Of a stretch of 21,097 nucleotides of DNA, positions 1 to 6,502 are shown piece by piece. The DNA is from Pseudomonadota bacterium. GTDB taxonomy: Bacteria > BMS3Abin14. Each line of letters starts with the position of its first letter. The first letter of the stretch is position 1. The stretch lies in NCBI GenBank assembly GCA_003229755.1, contig QIFJ01000157.1:1-21097 (forward strand), in the 5' to 3' direction. The notes beneath the pieces were generated by a model that was not told the DNA's origin, searched no databases, and was given only the letters and a program-made list of their open reading frames with translations. A program made the translations under genes and the position numbers.

Positions 1-315
1 GATGGTGACCTCGAAGCCCTCCTCCTTCTCCGCGATCTTGCCCACCTTCAGATTGGGATTAGACCTTCGAAGCTGGAAGGAGATCATGCCTCTGGCCTCC
101 TCCTTGTTGATCTGAACGCTAGACTCAACATCGCTCCCCCCGCATGGCTGATCCTCGCCTGTGGCCCCGGAGCCCATGTGACCGTAGTCTCCCATATGAC
201 CATAACCACCGGTTCCACTGTAGCCGTTGCCCATGCGGGCCCAGGCGAGACCGAATCCGCCGGCGATAACCAATGCAACGATCATGGTTCCTATTACTGT
301 TTTTCTGGTTTTCAT
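1..315 (-). CDS. Secreted small protein, Gly/His/Met-rich with PepSY-like end (3' partial)
   Basis: The first 105 codons are visible and the gene runs off the left edge. The start at 315 has a good ribosome binding site, GGAGG followed by five A. Residues 1-26 form a Sec-type signal peptide ending AWA, so the protein is probably periplasmic. Residues 27-50 are rich in Gly, Tyr, His and Met (repeats of GHMGDYGHMG type), which could bind a soft metal such as copper. A single Cys lies near residue 56. The stretch from about residue 67 (NKEEARGMI... NPNLKVGKI) resembles PepSY-like secreted proteins, in which a partly conserved SNPNLKVGKI motif is usual. It is the last visible gene downstream of the copper ATPase on the same strand, so a periplasmic copper-related role is likely but unproven. 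The gap to the ATPase is filled by repeats, so cotranscription is uncertain. Confidence 0.7.
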   Translation of the reverse strand, partial: MKTRKTVIGTMIVALVIAGGFGLAWARMGNGYSGTGGYGHMGDYGHMGSGATGEDQPCGGSDVESSVQINKEEARGMISFQLRRSNPNLKVGKIAEKEEGFEVTI

Positions 316-320
316 TTTTT

Positions 321-325
321 CCTCC
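321..325 (-). promoter_or_regulatory. Ribosome binding site of the secreted PepSY-like protein
   Basis: GGAGG on the minus strand, separated by five A from the ATG at 315-313. It fixes this start; overlapping frames here lack such a site. Confidence 0.7.
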
Positions 326-385
326 GGTTGTAGTCTTCCCCTCACGTTGAATAGATACTCCAAATAGATACTCCACTCTCACTTT

Positions 386-456
386 CGTAACGCGTAATTA
401 GTAATTGGTGATTAGTGATTGGTGATTGGTGATTGGTGATTGGTGATTGGTGAATT
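386..456. repeat. Heptanucleotide tandem repeat, unit GTGATTG
   Basis: From 401 to 456 there are eight 7-base units: GTAATTG, GTGATTA, five perfect GTGATTG, then GTGAATT. Units CGTAACG and CGTAATT just before (386-399) look like earlier variants of the same word. It is a simple tandem repeat without spacers, so not CRISPR. Confidence 0.85.
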
Positions 457-553
457 CTAATCAATCTAATATAGAATATCTAATTTTCTAATTTCCAATC
501 TCCATTTTCCAATGTCTAATGCTCTAATATTCTAATTTCTAATGCTCTAATCA
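457..553. repeat. Degenerate heptamer repeats of TTTCTAA / TTTCCAA type
   Basis: An AT-rich tract with words TTTCTAA, TTTCCAA, TCTCCAT, TGTCTAA, mostly in 7-base steps. It reaches the stop codon of the copper ATPase (551-553). The same words, reversed, recur at 8754-8825 and 18141-18174. Confidence 0.6.
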
Positions 554-3421
554 GATTTTTCGCTTGTAACGCTTCATCAGAAGTGAGTTCGAGACAACTG
601 ACACAGAGCTGAAAGCCATTGCAGCACCTGCAATCAGGGGACTGAGTAGAAATCCAGTGAACGGATAGAGGATTCCCGCAGCAATTGGGATACCAAGCGA
701 ATTGTAGATAAGGGCCCAGAAGAAATTCTGCTTTATCTTCCACATGGAGTACCTGGAGAGGTCCATGGCCATCACAACATCGCGTATATCATCCTTGATC
801 AGGACGATATCTGCAGATTCTATGGCTACGTCGGTGCCGCTGCCGATAGCGATCCCGATATTCGACTGCATCAGAGCCGGCGCGTCGTTGATGCCGTCCC
901 CAACCATGGCTACTTTAAGTCCATCATCCTGCAGTTTCTTCACCTCTTCGGACTTGTCCTGTGGAAGCACTTCGGAAAGGACGTGGGTTATTCCAACCTG
1001 CGTACCTATCGCCTCACCGGTCCTTCTGTTGTCACCGGTGATCATGATCACTTCCTTGCCCATTTTCTGAAGGACCCCGACTGCTTCTTTGGAGTGTTCC
1101 TTCAAGGTATCGGCCACAGCCAGGATTCCTGTTACTTCACCGTTTATACTCACGATCATTGCTGTCTTGCCCTGGTTTTCGAGCTCTACCATCGCGCTTT
1201 CAATATTTTCAACGCTCAGACCCATATCCGCGAACTGGGCGCGGTTTGCGATAACCACACTTTGGCCATCAACTGTACCCTCAACGCCTTTACCCGTGAT
1301 GGAATGAAATTTTTCCGTGGGCAGCAGTTCGAGGCTTCTTTGTTCAGCTCCCCTGACGATCGCCTCTCCGAGGGGATGTTCAGAGTTCTTCTCCACTGAA
1401 GCGGCCATGGCAAGCATCCGGTCATCTTCCCAACTGCCAAAGGATAATATATCAGTGAGATCCGGCTCGCCCTTTGTGAGGGTCCCGGTCTTGTCGAAAA
1501 TAACAGTGTCGATCTGGTGAGCTGTCTGAAGCGCCTCAGCGCTCTTTATCAGTATGCCGTTTTCCGCCCCAAGTCCGGTGCCCACCATCACAGCAGTTGG
1601 TGTAGCCAGCCCAAGAGCACAGGGACATGCGATAATAAGGACAGCGATGAAAATGGATAAGGCGAAGATAAAGCTCTTTCCTGCCAGTATCCAGATTCCG
1701 AAGGAGAGCACTGCTATAATCACCACAGCGGGGACGAAGTATGCCGAGAGCAGGTCCGCCAGCGCCTGGATAGGGGCTTTGGAACCCTGCGCTTCTTCTA
1801 CCAGCTTTATTATCTGCGAGAGGGCCGTGTCTTTACCGACTTTGGTAGCCCTGAACCTGAATGAACCGGTCTTGTTAAAAGATGCTCCGACAACTTCGTC
1901 ACCGACAGTCTTATCAACTGGCATGCTCTCCCCTGTAAGCATCGATTCGTCTATGGCTGAATGTCCGTCAATAATAATTCCATCTACGGGTATCTTCTGA
2001 CCAGGCTTTACAATGACCTCATCATTAACACGCACTTCTTCGATGGGAATCTCTATCTCCCTGCCGTCTCTTACTACCAAAGCTGTCTTGGGCTGGAGTC
2101 CCATCAGGGCTTTGATGGCCTCTGAAGTTTTGCCCTTTGCTATTGCCTCCAGATATTTGCCGATTAATATGAAGACGATGAGGAGTCCTGCTACCTCAAA
2201 ATATAAATTTTCAGTGGAATACCCGTCTATCCCGGCCCAAATGGCAATCATCACGGCAACGCTGTAAAGCCAGGCAGTGCCGGTGCCAAGGGCTACAAGA
2301 GTATCCATAGTAGCCATGCGGTTTCTAACTACAGTCAGGTATCCCCGTGTGTAGAACTGATAGCTTATCAGCAATATCGGGGTAGACAGAAAGAGCTGGA
2401 TAAGAGTTTCCTGTCTGGCGGGAATGTGGGGTACGGGAATGCCGACATAAGGTCCCATCGTAAGATAGACGAGTGGGATCCCCAGGAGGGTTGATATAAT
2501 GACTTTTATCTTGAGAGTTTTAATCTCCTTTTCTCTTGCTTCCTTTTCCCTGTCCAGGGCATCTTCGGATTCCTCAACAGGTGTATAGCCTGCATCGCGG
2601 ATAGTCTGAAGTATTTCACCGCGTGAGATCACTAAAGGATCAAAGCTGATCTTCGCCTTCTCGTTAACGAACAGCTCCTTGGAGGTGATACCGGAAAGAC
2701 GATTTAAAGCTCCGTCAACAGTCCCCAGGCAGTGGGGGTTATCCATTCCCACGACCTTAAGATCCAGCTGACCTGATTCCTCATCCCTGATGTACGATTT
2801 ATATCCAGCATCACTCACCGCTTTTTCCATATCAGAGAGACTGACAGTATCCTGGTTAAATCGAACAGTGGCGGTTTCCGCGGCGAAATTGACGTTGGCT
2901 TCTGAAACTCCATCCAGTTTCCTCAGGGATTTTTCAATCGTCCCTGCGCATGAGGCACAGTGCATACCGGTAATACCTATAGTGGTGCTTTTTCCGGGCT
3001 GCTCGCGAAGGTGGGGAGTGTAGCCCGCGTCCTTGACAGCCTTCTCAAGGTCGGCTGTGGACAACTTCGATGGATCGAATTTAACTGTTGTCGCCTCGGA
3101 TGAGTAGTTGACGTTGGCTTCTGAAACTCCATCCAGTTTCTTCAGGGATTTTTGAATCTGAACCGCGCACGCAGAGCAGTGCATACCGGTAATGCCTATG
3201 GACACGGTGGTGCTAGTTTCTGGTTTCTGGTTTCTGGTTTCTGGTTGTTCAGCATCTATTGCAGATTCAACCTGAAACTTGGTACCTGAAACCTGGAACT
3301 CAGGCTTAAGAAACTCATCACGACATCCGGGACTGCAGAAGTAATAAGTCTCTCCGTCCTTCTCATCTGAAAGGGCGGTTTTTTCATCAACTTCCATGTT
3401 GCATACTGGATCGATAGCCAT
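551..3421 (-). CDS. copA: Cu(I)-exporting P1B-type ATPase with YHS and HMA domains
   Basis: Inner-membrane ATP-driven copper exporter, 956 aa, longer than usual CopA (about 750-830) because of its N-terminal domains. Residues 2-42 are a YHS metal-binding domain (DPVCNM, Cys29, Cys33). Residues 43-70 are a linker made of heptamer repeats. HMA1 has Cys82 and Cys85, HMA2 Cys155 and Cys158. A third HMA-like domain at about 218-283 is degenerate (GMDNPHC, one Cys). The actuator TGES is at 496-499, the transport motif CPC at 599-601, the phosphorylation site DKTGTLT at 643-649, then SEHPLGEA, TGDN and GDGINDAP. The C-terminal membrane helices carry YN and MAFSS, the Cu(I) (P1B-1) signature. The start at 3421 has a moderate site (AAAGGAAAG). 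It lies downstream of csoR and two small metal-protein genes on the same strand. The gene symbol follows the family. Confidence 0.95.
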   Translation of the reverse strand: MAIDPVCNMEVDEKTALSDEKDGETYYFCSPGCRDEFLKPEFQVSGTKFQVESAIDAEQPETRNQKPETSTTVSIGITGMHCSACAVQIQKSLKKLDGVSEANVNYSSEATTVKFDPSKLSTADLEKAVKDAGYTPHLREQPGKSTTIGITGMHCASCAGTIEKSLRKLDGVSEANVNFAAETATVRFNQDTVSLSDMEKAVSDAGYKSYIRDEESGQLDLKVVGMDNPHCLGTVDGALNRLSGITSKELFVNEKAKISFDPLVISRGEILQTIRDAGYTPVEESEDALDREKEAREKEIKTLKIKVIISTLLGIPLVYLTMGPYVGIPVPHIPARQETLIQLFLSTPILLISYQFYTRGYLTVVRNRMATMDTLVALGTGTAWLYSVAVMIAIWAGIDGYSTENLYFEVAGLLIVFILIGKYLEAIAKGKTSEAIKALMGLQPKTALVVRDGREIEIPIEEVRVNDEVIVKPGQKIPVDGIIIDGHSAIDESMLTGESMPVDKTVGDEVVGASFNKTGSFRFRATKVGKDTALSQIIKLVEEAQGSKAPIQALADLLSAYFVPAVVIIAVLSFGIWILAGKSFIFALSIFIAVLIIACPCALGLATPTAVMVGTGLGAENGILIKSAEALQTAHQIDTVIFDKTGTLTKGEPDLTDILSFGSWEDDRMLAMAASVEKNSEHPLGEAIVRGAEQRSLELLPTEKFHSITGKGVEGTVDGQSVVIANRAQFADMGLSVENIESAMVELENQGKTAMIVSINGEVTGILAVADTLKEHSKEAVGVLQKMGKEVIMITGDNRRTGEAIGTQVGITHVLSEVLPQDKSEEVKKLQDDGLKVAMVGDGINDAPALMQSNIGIAIGSGTDVAIESADIVLIKDDIRDVVMAMDLSRYSMWKIKQNFFWALIYNSLGIPIAAGILYPFTGFLLSPLIAGAAMAFSSVSVVSNSLLMKRYKRKI
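2891..3158. repeat. 49-bp direct repeats inside the two HMA domains
   Basis: Bases 2891-2939 and 3110-3158 match at 47 of 49 positions by eye, offset 219 bp (73 codons, in frame). They encode the same stretch of HMA2 and HMA1 (around KKLDGVSEANVN). The identity at DNA level points to recent duplication or gene conversion. Confidence 0.85.
3215..3304. repeat. Two heptamer repeat blocks inside the copper ATPase gene
   Basis: Bases 3215-3248 are units of GGTTTCT and 3270-3304 units of ACCTGAA/ACCTGGA type. Both are in the coding region for residues about 41-70, between the YHS and first HMA domains, and leave the reading frame open. Confidence 0.8.
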
Positions 3422-3461
3422 TTGTCGCTCACTTTCCTTTTCGACGTTAAAGGTTTACAGG

Positions 3462-3500
3462 ATCGTAAAAAGTCCATCCACGGCTTTTTGCGAAGTTATC
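3462..3500. repeat. Short hairpin, probable deletion derivative of the multi-hairpin element
   Basis: GTAAAAAG and CTTTTTGC arms flank TCCATCCACGG, followed by CGAAGTTATC. On the minus strand this matches the terminal hairpin of the element at 13776-13982, joined directly to that element's opposite end (GATAACTTCGC-like). It sits about 40 bp upstream of the copper ATPase start. Confidence 0.55.
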
Positions 3501-3531
3501 CACCTTCAAAGTTTTAATCGTGATGCGCGAT

Positions 3532-3690
3532 CAGTAACTGGTTGCCGGTGATCAGTGAAATCCGGCTTCAGGCGCAACACCACATATTACTGGTTTCAGT
3601 CAAAATTACCAACCAACAACCAACAACTGATAACTAACAACTATTTAATTATAGCTTCTATTGCTTCTAATTTTCAATCTCTAATCTATC
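3532..3690. repeat. Heptamer repeat tract between copper ATPase and small membrane protein
   Basis: Bases 3611-3690 read in 7-base steps as AACCAAC, AACCAAC, AACTGAT, AACTAAC, AACTATT, then CTAATTT/CTAATCT words. A weaker block at 3533-3556 (GTAACTG, GTTGCCG, GTGATCA) resembles the GTGATTG type. No gene is visible between 3422 and 3693. Confidence 0.65.
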
Positions 3691-3693
3691 TTA

Positions 3694-3915
3694 TCAACCG
3701 CAGCAACCACCTCCGGTTTTCCTGCCGCCTCCGGCCTTCCTGCTACTTTTATCAACCTTGCCGCCATGCCCACCATGTCCAGCATGAGGGCTTACATCTT
3801 TAATAGGTTCTCCGTGCCCGCTGTGTTCCTCCTGCATGCCGGTTCTGTGCCGAGGCCGAAATATCATGTAACCGATCACAAGCAGTACAGCCAATCCGAT
3901 TATTTTAGTAGCCAT
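3694..3915 (-). CDS. Small single-helix membrane protein, His-rich with C-terminal GGGCCG
   Basis: 73 aa, start supported by GGGAGG six bases before the ATG. Residues 4-20 form one hydrophobic helix (IIGLAVLLVIGYMIF), followed by basic residues, then a His/Gly-rich segment (HAGHGGHGG) and a Cys-Cys end (GGGCCG). No Pfam family is certain to me. The composition and place in the copper operon suggest a membrane-anchored metal-binding peptide or chaperone for the ATPase encoded next downstream. It looks like a rearranged paralogue of the 59-aa protein encoded just upstream, which has the same GGGCCG and HGGH motifs in the other order. The function is inference. Confidence 0.75.
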   Translation of the reverse strand: MATKIIGLAVLLVIGYMIFRPRHRTGMQEEHSGHGEPIKDVSPHAGHGGHGGKVDKSSRKAGGGRKTGGGCCG

Positions 3916-3983
3916 TCTTATCCTCCCGTAGTTCGCGTTTTCGGAAATGTTCCGACAGATTCACATATGCCGGACGACAGTAG

Positions 3984-4163
3984 CTATTTTTGCTCCACTT
4001 TGTTTTCACCCGGACCTATTTCCGGTTTTTCGTCTTTTCCCTCTTCATGACCTTCATGATCCTTTTTATGTCCCCCATGGGATCCGCAACAGCCGCCACC
4101 CTTGAACATCATGTATCCAAACCCAATGATCAATGCCAGTGTAATAAAGTTTCCAGACGTCAT
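3984..4163 (-). CDS. 59-aa single-helix membrane protein with GGGCCG and His-rich tail
   Basis: Read directly from the sequence: ATG at 4163, TAG at 3984-3986, preceded by AGGAGG and a six-base spacer. Residues 4-20 are a membrane helix (NFITLALIIGFGYMMF), then KGGGCCGSHGGHKKDHEGHE, then an acidic/Lys-rich end. The helix-then-Cys/His layout suggests copper binding at the membrane face. It lies 24 bp downstream of csoR and upstream of the 73-aa relative, so it is almost certainly in the csoR operon. The family is not identified. Confidence 0.8.
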   Translation of the reverse strand: MTSGNFITLALIIGFGYMMFKGGGCCGSHGGHKKDHEGHEEGKDEKPEIGPGENKVEQK

Positions 4164-4187
4164 TCTTTTCCTCCTGAGATACCCGGG

Positions 4188-4472
4188 TCACCTGAACGTG
4201 GACAAAAGCTCGACAATTTCGTTCATCTTCGCACTTCTGTCCGATGGATCGCCGCCCGACAGGGAATCATGTACACAGGCCTCCAGGTGAGCTCTGAAGA
4301 TGTTATGCTTCACCTTTGCAAGAGCCCTGGATGCCGATCGGATCTGCGTCAGCGTATCAACGCAGTAACGGCCATCATTGATCATCTTCTTGATCCCTCT
4401 AATCTGCCCTTCGATCCTGTTAAGACGTGCTATCTGTGATTCGTGCATATGCGCCATTTGTGATGCATGCAT
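4188..4472 (-). CDS. csoR: CsoR-family copper-sensing repressor
   Basis: 94-aa all-helical DNA-binding repressor of the CsoR/RcnR (DUF156) family. The Cu(I) ligand set Cys37, His62, Cys66 matches the C-H-C pattern of Cu(I)-sensing CsoR, and RLNRIEGQIRGIKKM is the family's first helix. Start chosen at 4472, after GGAGGGTAAAT; the longer open frame upstream would run through the promoter. It is the first gene of the copper operon, and its own promoter holds a CsoR-type operator, so autorepression released by Cu(I) is expected. The His-rich N-terminus (MHASQMAHMHES) is unusual and might modulate metal response, which is inference. Confidence 0.92.
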   Translation of the reverse strand: MHASQMAHMHESQIARLNRIEGQIRGIKKMINDGRYCVDTLTQIRSASRALAKVKHNIFRAHLEACVHDSLSGGDPSDRSAKMNEIVELLSTFR

Positions 4473-4517
4473 ATTTACCCTCCGCTTGCTCAGGCAATTA
4501 TCATCTCTTCTGCTTAG

Positions 4518-4547
4518 AACATACCATAGCCCCCCAGGGTATGTCAA
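4518..4547 (-). promoter_or_regulatory. csoR operon promoter with CsoR operator in the spacer
   Basis: On the minus strand a -35 TTGACA (4547-4542), an 18-bp spacer and a -10 TATGTT (4523-4518). The spacer and -10 hold TACCCTGGGGGGCTATGGTA (4522-4541), inside the imperfect inverted repeat ACATACC...GGTATGT (4519-4544). This has the TACC-G-run-GGTA layout of known CsoR operators. Repressor bound here would cover the promoter. Confidence 0.85.
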
Positions 4548-4717
4548 CCAAAACATTGTTAATATATATCTTTTTAGCGTTGAGCTCGGCAATTATTGTC
4601 CTGAAGAGAAGGCCCCCTTTGGCCAGGAAGAGGTGCTAAAGCACAGCTTGTGCTGGATATTTTATACTTGCTATACTTTATGTTACGGTTCAGATGACAC
4701 TTGGCAGTTGAGCTTTG

Positions 4718-4796
4718 CCAGGGTTCCAGCAAAAACCCCTTCGCCTTCAGAGCCCCCTTTTTACCTCTGCTTCAGGGCCTTTTGCTGGAACCCTGG
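4718..4796. repeat. 79-bp palindromic element with perfect 17-bp arms
   Basis: CCAGGGTTCCAGCAAAA at 4718-4734 is the exact reverse complement of 4780-4796. The 45-bp centre is pyrimidine-rich on the plus strand. It lies in the 521-bp gene-free spacer (4473-4993) between csoR and the divergent YHS fusion. No T-run follows the arms, so it is not a plain terminator. Confidence 0.75.
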
Positions 4797-4822
4797 CCCG
4801 AACCCTGAATGAAAAAATATAT

Positions 4823-4908
4823 ATCAGGCCGGGGTTTTGGTGAATCACGAAGCGAAGCTAAGAGGGGGTTGCGAAGGCGAGTGATTACACCCAGAAATCC
4901 GGCCTGAT
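4823..4908. repeat. 86-bp imperfect palindrome
   Basis: The left arm ATCAGGCCGGGGTTTTGG... pairs with the right arm ending ...CCGGCCTGAT over about 26 bases with a few mismatches and two one-base bulges; a 32-base loop lies between. It is 85 bp upstream of the YHS fusion and could form a large hairpin in its leader transcript or be a palindromic mobile repeat. Confidence 0.7.
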
Positions 4909-4993
4909 GAATACAGATGAATACAATAAATAAATCTCACCAACTAATTGGGAGATGAACTTTAATTCCACACGGTCGTGAAAGGGAACAATT

Positions 4994-6061
4994 GTGAAAA
5001 AAGACCCCATATGTAACATGGATGTTGATGAAAAGACCGCTCCTTCATCTGAGTGCGACGGTATCGTATACTATTTCTGTTCTGAAGGGTGCAGGGACAA
5101 ATTCCTGAAAGAGACTGTATGTAAATTCCCACGCACTTCATATGATCTCATCATCATCGGCGGAGGCCCCGCGGGGCTTACAGCGGCCGTCTACGCGGCC
5201 CAGCTCAAGATGGATGCCTTCCTGATAACCAGAGACCTCGGGGGGCAGGCCATTGACAGCACTAAAGTAGAGAACTATATGGGATATGACTTTATAACGG
5301 GACCTGAACTGATCGAGAAATTTCAATATCAGCTCATACATTCGCATTACATAGACCACCTTATCAACGAAGTGGAAATGATCGAGGTGGTTCAAGACGG
5401 GTTTAGTGTTACAACATCGGACCTGAACAAGTATTCTTCCAGGGTATTAATCGTTGGTTCCGGGATGACCAGACGGAAGCTGAACGTGCCAGGTGAAGAG
5501 GAGTTTCAAAGAAAAGGGGTTTTTTACGGAAACATTCAGGACCTGTCTTTTGTACAGGGGGAGGATGCCGCGGTAGTGGGAGGGGGGAACTCGGCGTTGC
5601 AGCTCGTCGAAAACTTGAAAATGGTGGCCAGGAACATTCACCTCATCAGCGATGGCAAGCTTACTGCGGACAAAGTGATAATTGACCGGATAAACCTGTG
5701 CACTAACCTGCACATTTACGAGGGGCACAAGGTTGTTGGGTTGAAGGGGGGGAAAACGGTCTCGAGTATCACCTTGAGAAAAATGGCCGGGATGGAGCCC
5801 CATGAAATCCCCGTAAAAGGTGTGTTCATCGCCATCGGGCTGACGCCGAACTCCCATCTGGTGTCAGATCTTGTGGAGCTCAACGAAAAAGGTGAGATCG
5901 TCATAGGCTCCGACTGTTCAACGTCCCGGCCCGGCCTTTTTGCGGCCGGAGACGTCACGAACGCCTATGGGAAAAGGATAATAATAGCTTCCGGGGAGGG
6001 CGCAAAAGCCGCTATGGCTGCAAGGCGGCACATCCTGGAGCTGAGGAGGGCAACCGCCTGA
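4994..6061 (+). CDS. YHS domain fused to thioredoxin-reductase-like flavoprotein lacking CxxC
   Basis: 355 aa, GTG start at 4994 with AAAGGGA upstream. Residues 3-43 are a YHS metal-binding domain with Cys7, Cys29, Cys33, plus Cys21 and Cys43; it matches the YHS of the copper ATPase at 27 of 36 aligned residues. Residues 50 to the end have the thioredoxin reductase fold: FAD motif GGGPAGL (56-62), NAD(P) motif VGGGNSA (195-201), and C-terminal AAGDV (317-321). Where thioredoxin reductases have CxxC this protein has GVFYGNIQDL (175-184), so the redox disulfide is absent. The HRRxxxR NADPH motif after the second Rossmann fold is also absent (HLISDGKLTAD). It is therefore probably not a thioredoxin reductase; a NAD(P)H-dependent reductase linked to metal or YHS cysteines is possible. 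It is divergent from the copper operon. Confidence 0.88.
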   Translation: MKKDPICNMDVDEKTAPSSECDGIVYYFCSEGCRDKFLKETVCKFPRTSYDLIIIGGGPAGLTAAVYAAQLKMDAFLITRDLGGQAIDSTKVENYMGYDFITGPELIEKFQYQLIHSHYIDHLINEVEMIEVVQDGFSVTTSDLNKYSSRVLIVGSGMTRRKLNVPGEEEFQRKGVFYGNIQDLSFVQGEDAAVVGGGNSALQLVENLKMVARNIHLISDGKLTADKVIIDRINLCTNLHIYEGHKVVGLKGGKTVSSITLRKMAGMEPHEIPVKGVFIAIGLTPNSHLVSDLVELNEKGEIVIGSDCSTSRPGLFAAGDVTNAYGKRIIIASGEGAKAAMAARRHILELRRATA

Positions 6062-6069
6062 AAAAGGCC

Positions 6070-6432
6070 CTATCTCCCCAACGATCTATAGATCCTGAAA
6101 TAGTTTTTGCCCTCTTTTACCATGACATAGGCTTCGGCCAGGATCTCGGAAATTACCAGTAGTCCGATCACAGCCGGGAACAGAGGAAGCGACAGGTAAT
6201 AGAAGAGAACGCCCGGGACAACCAGGATCGGCAGGGTTTGCAGGTGCCCCGTTTCATGAAGAAGCTGCAGGTGCACGGAATTCTCTCTGGAAAGCCCAAT
6301 TCTCAGGACAATGTTCACAAGCTGCGGATGCGGAGGGAGAGGGCCTATGCTCGCCCAGGCCGTGCCGAACAACTTTACTGTCGTTGAAAGACCGTACCAT
6401 GTTTTTACTTTCAAAGTACCTGATGGCTTCAT
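6070..6432 (-). CDS. Small membrane protein with HExxH motif
   Basis: 120 aa, ATG at 6432. An in-frame stop lies just upstream and a purine-rich AAAGGAAAG is rather far away, so the start is uncertain. Residues 18-47 are amphipathic (SIGPLPPHPQLVNIVLRIGL), HETGH is at 59-63, and two hydrophobic segments follow at about 66-82 and 84-102, with Glu96 and Glu100 after the HExxH. The layout resembles a minimal zinc-peptidase core but is too short for a known M48 or M50 enzyme. Its stop is 8 bp from the stop of the YHS fusion (convergent). I do not recognise the family. The gene could be the remnant of a longer one. Confidence 0.5.
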   Translation of the reverse strand: MKPSGTLKVKTWYGLSTTVKLFGTAWASIGPLPPHPQLVNIVLRIGLSRENSVHLQLLHETGHLQTLPILVVPGVLFYYLSLPLFPAVIGLLVISEILAEAYVMVKEGKNYFRIYRSLGR

Positions 6433-6502
6433 TAAACAAGATTATATAAATCTACTTTCCTTTGCAAGGAATCGTCGACAAACAAACCCTATTCCAGCCA
6501 TA

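Noticed and set aside
386..553. Possible CRISPR array from the tandem GTGATTG repeats
   Set aside because: Units are only 7 bases, contiguous, with no spacers and no cas genes nearby.
744..2267. Plus-strand open frames opposite the copper ATPase
   Set aside because: They lie antisense to a clear P1B ATPase, have no motifs and no ribosome binding sites.
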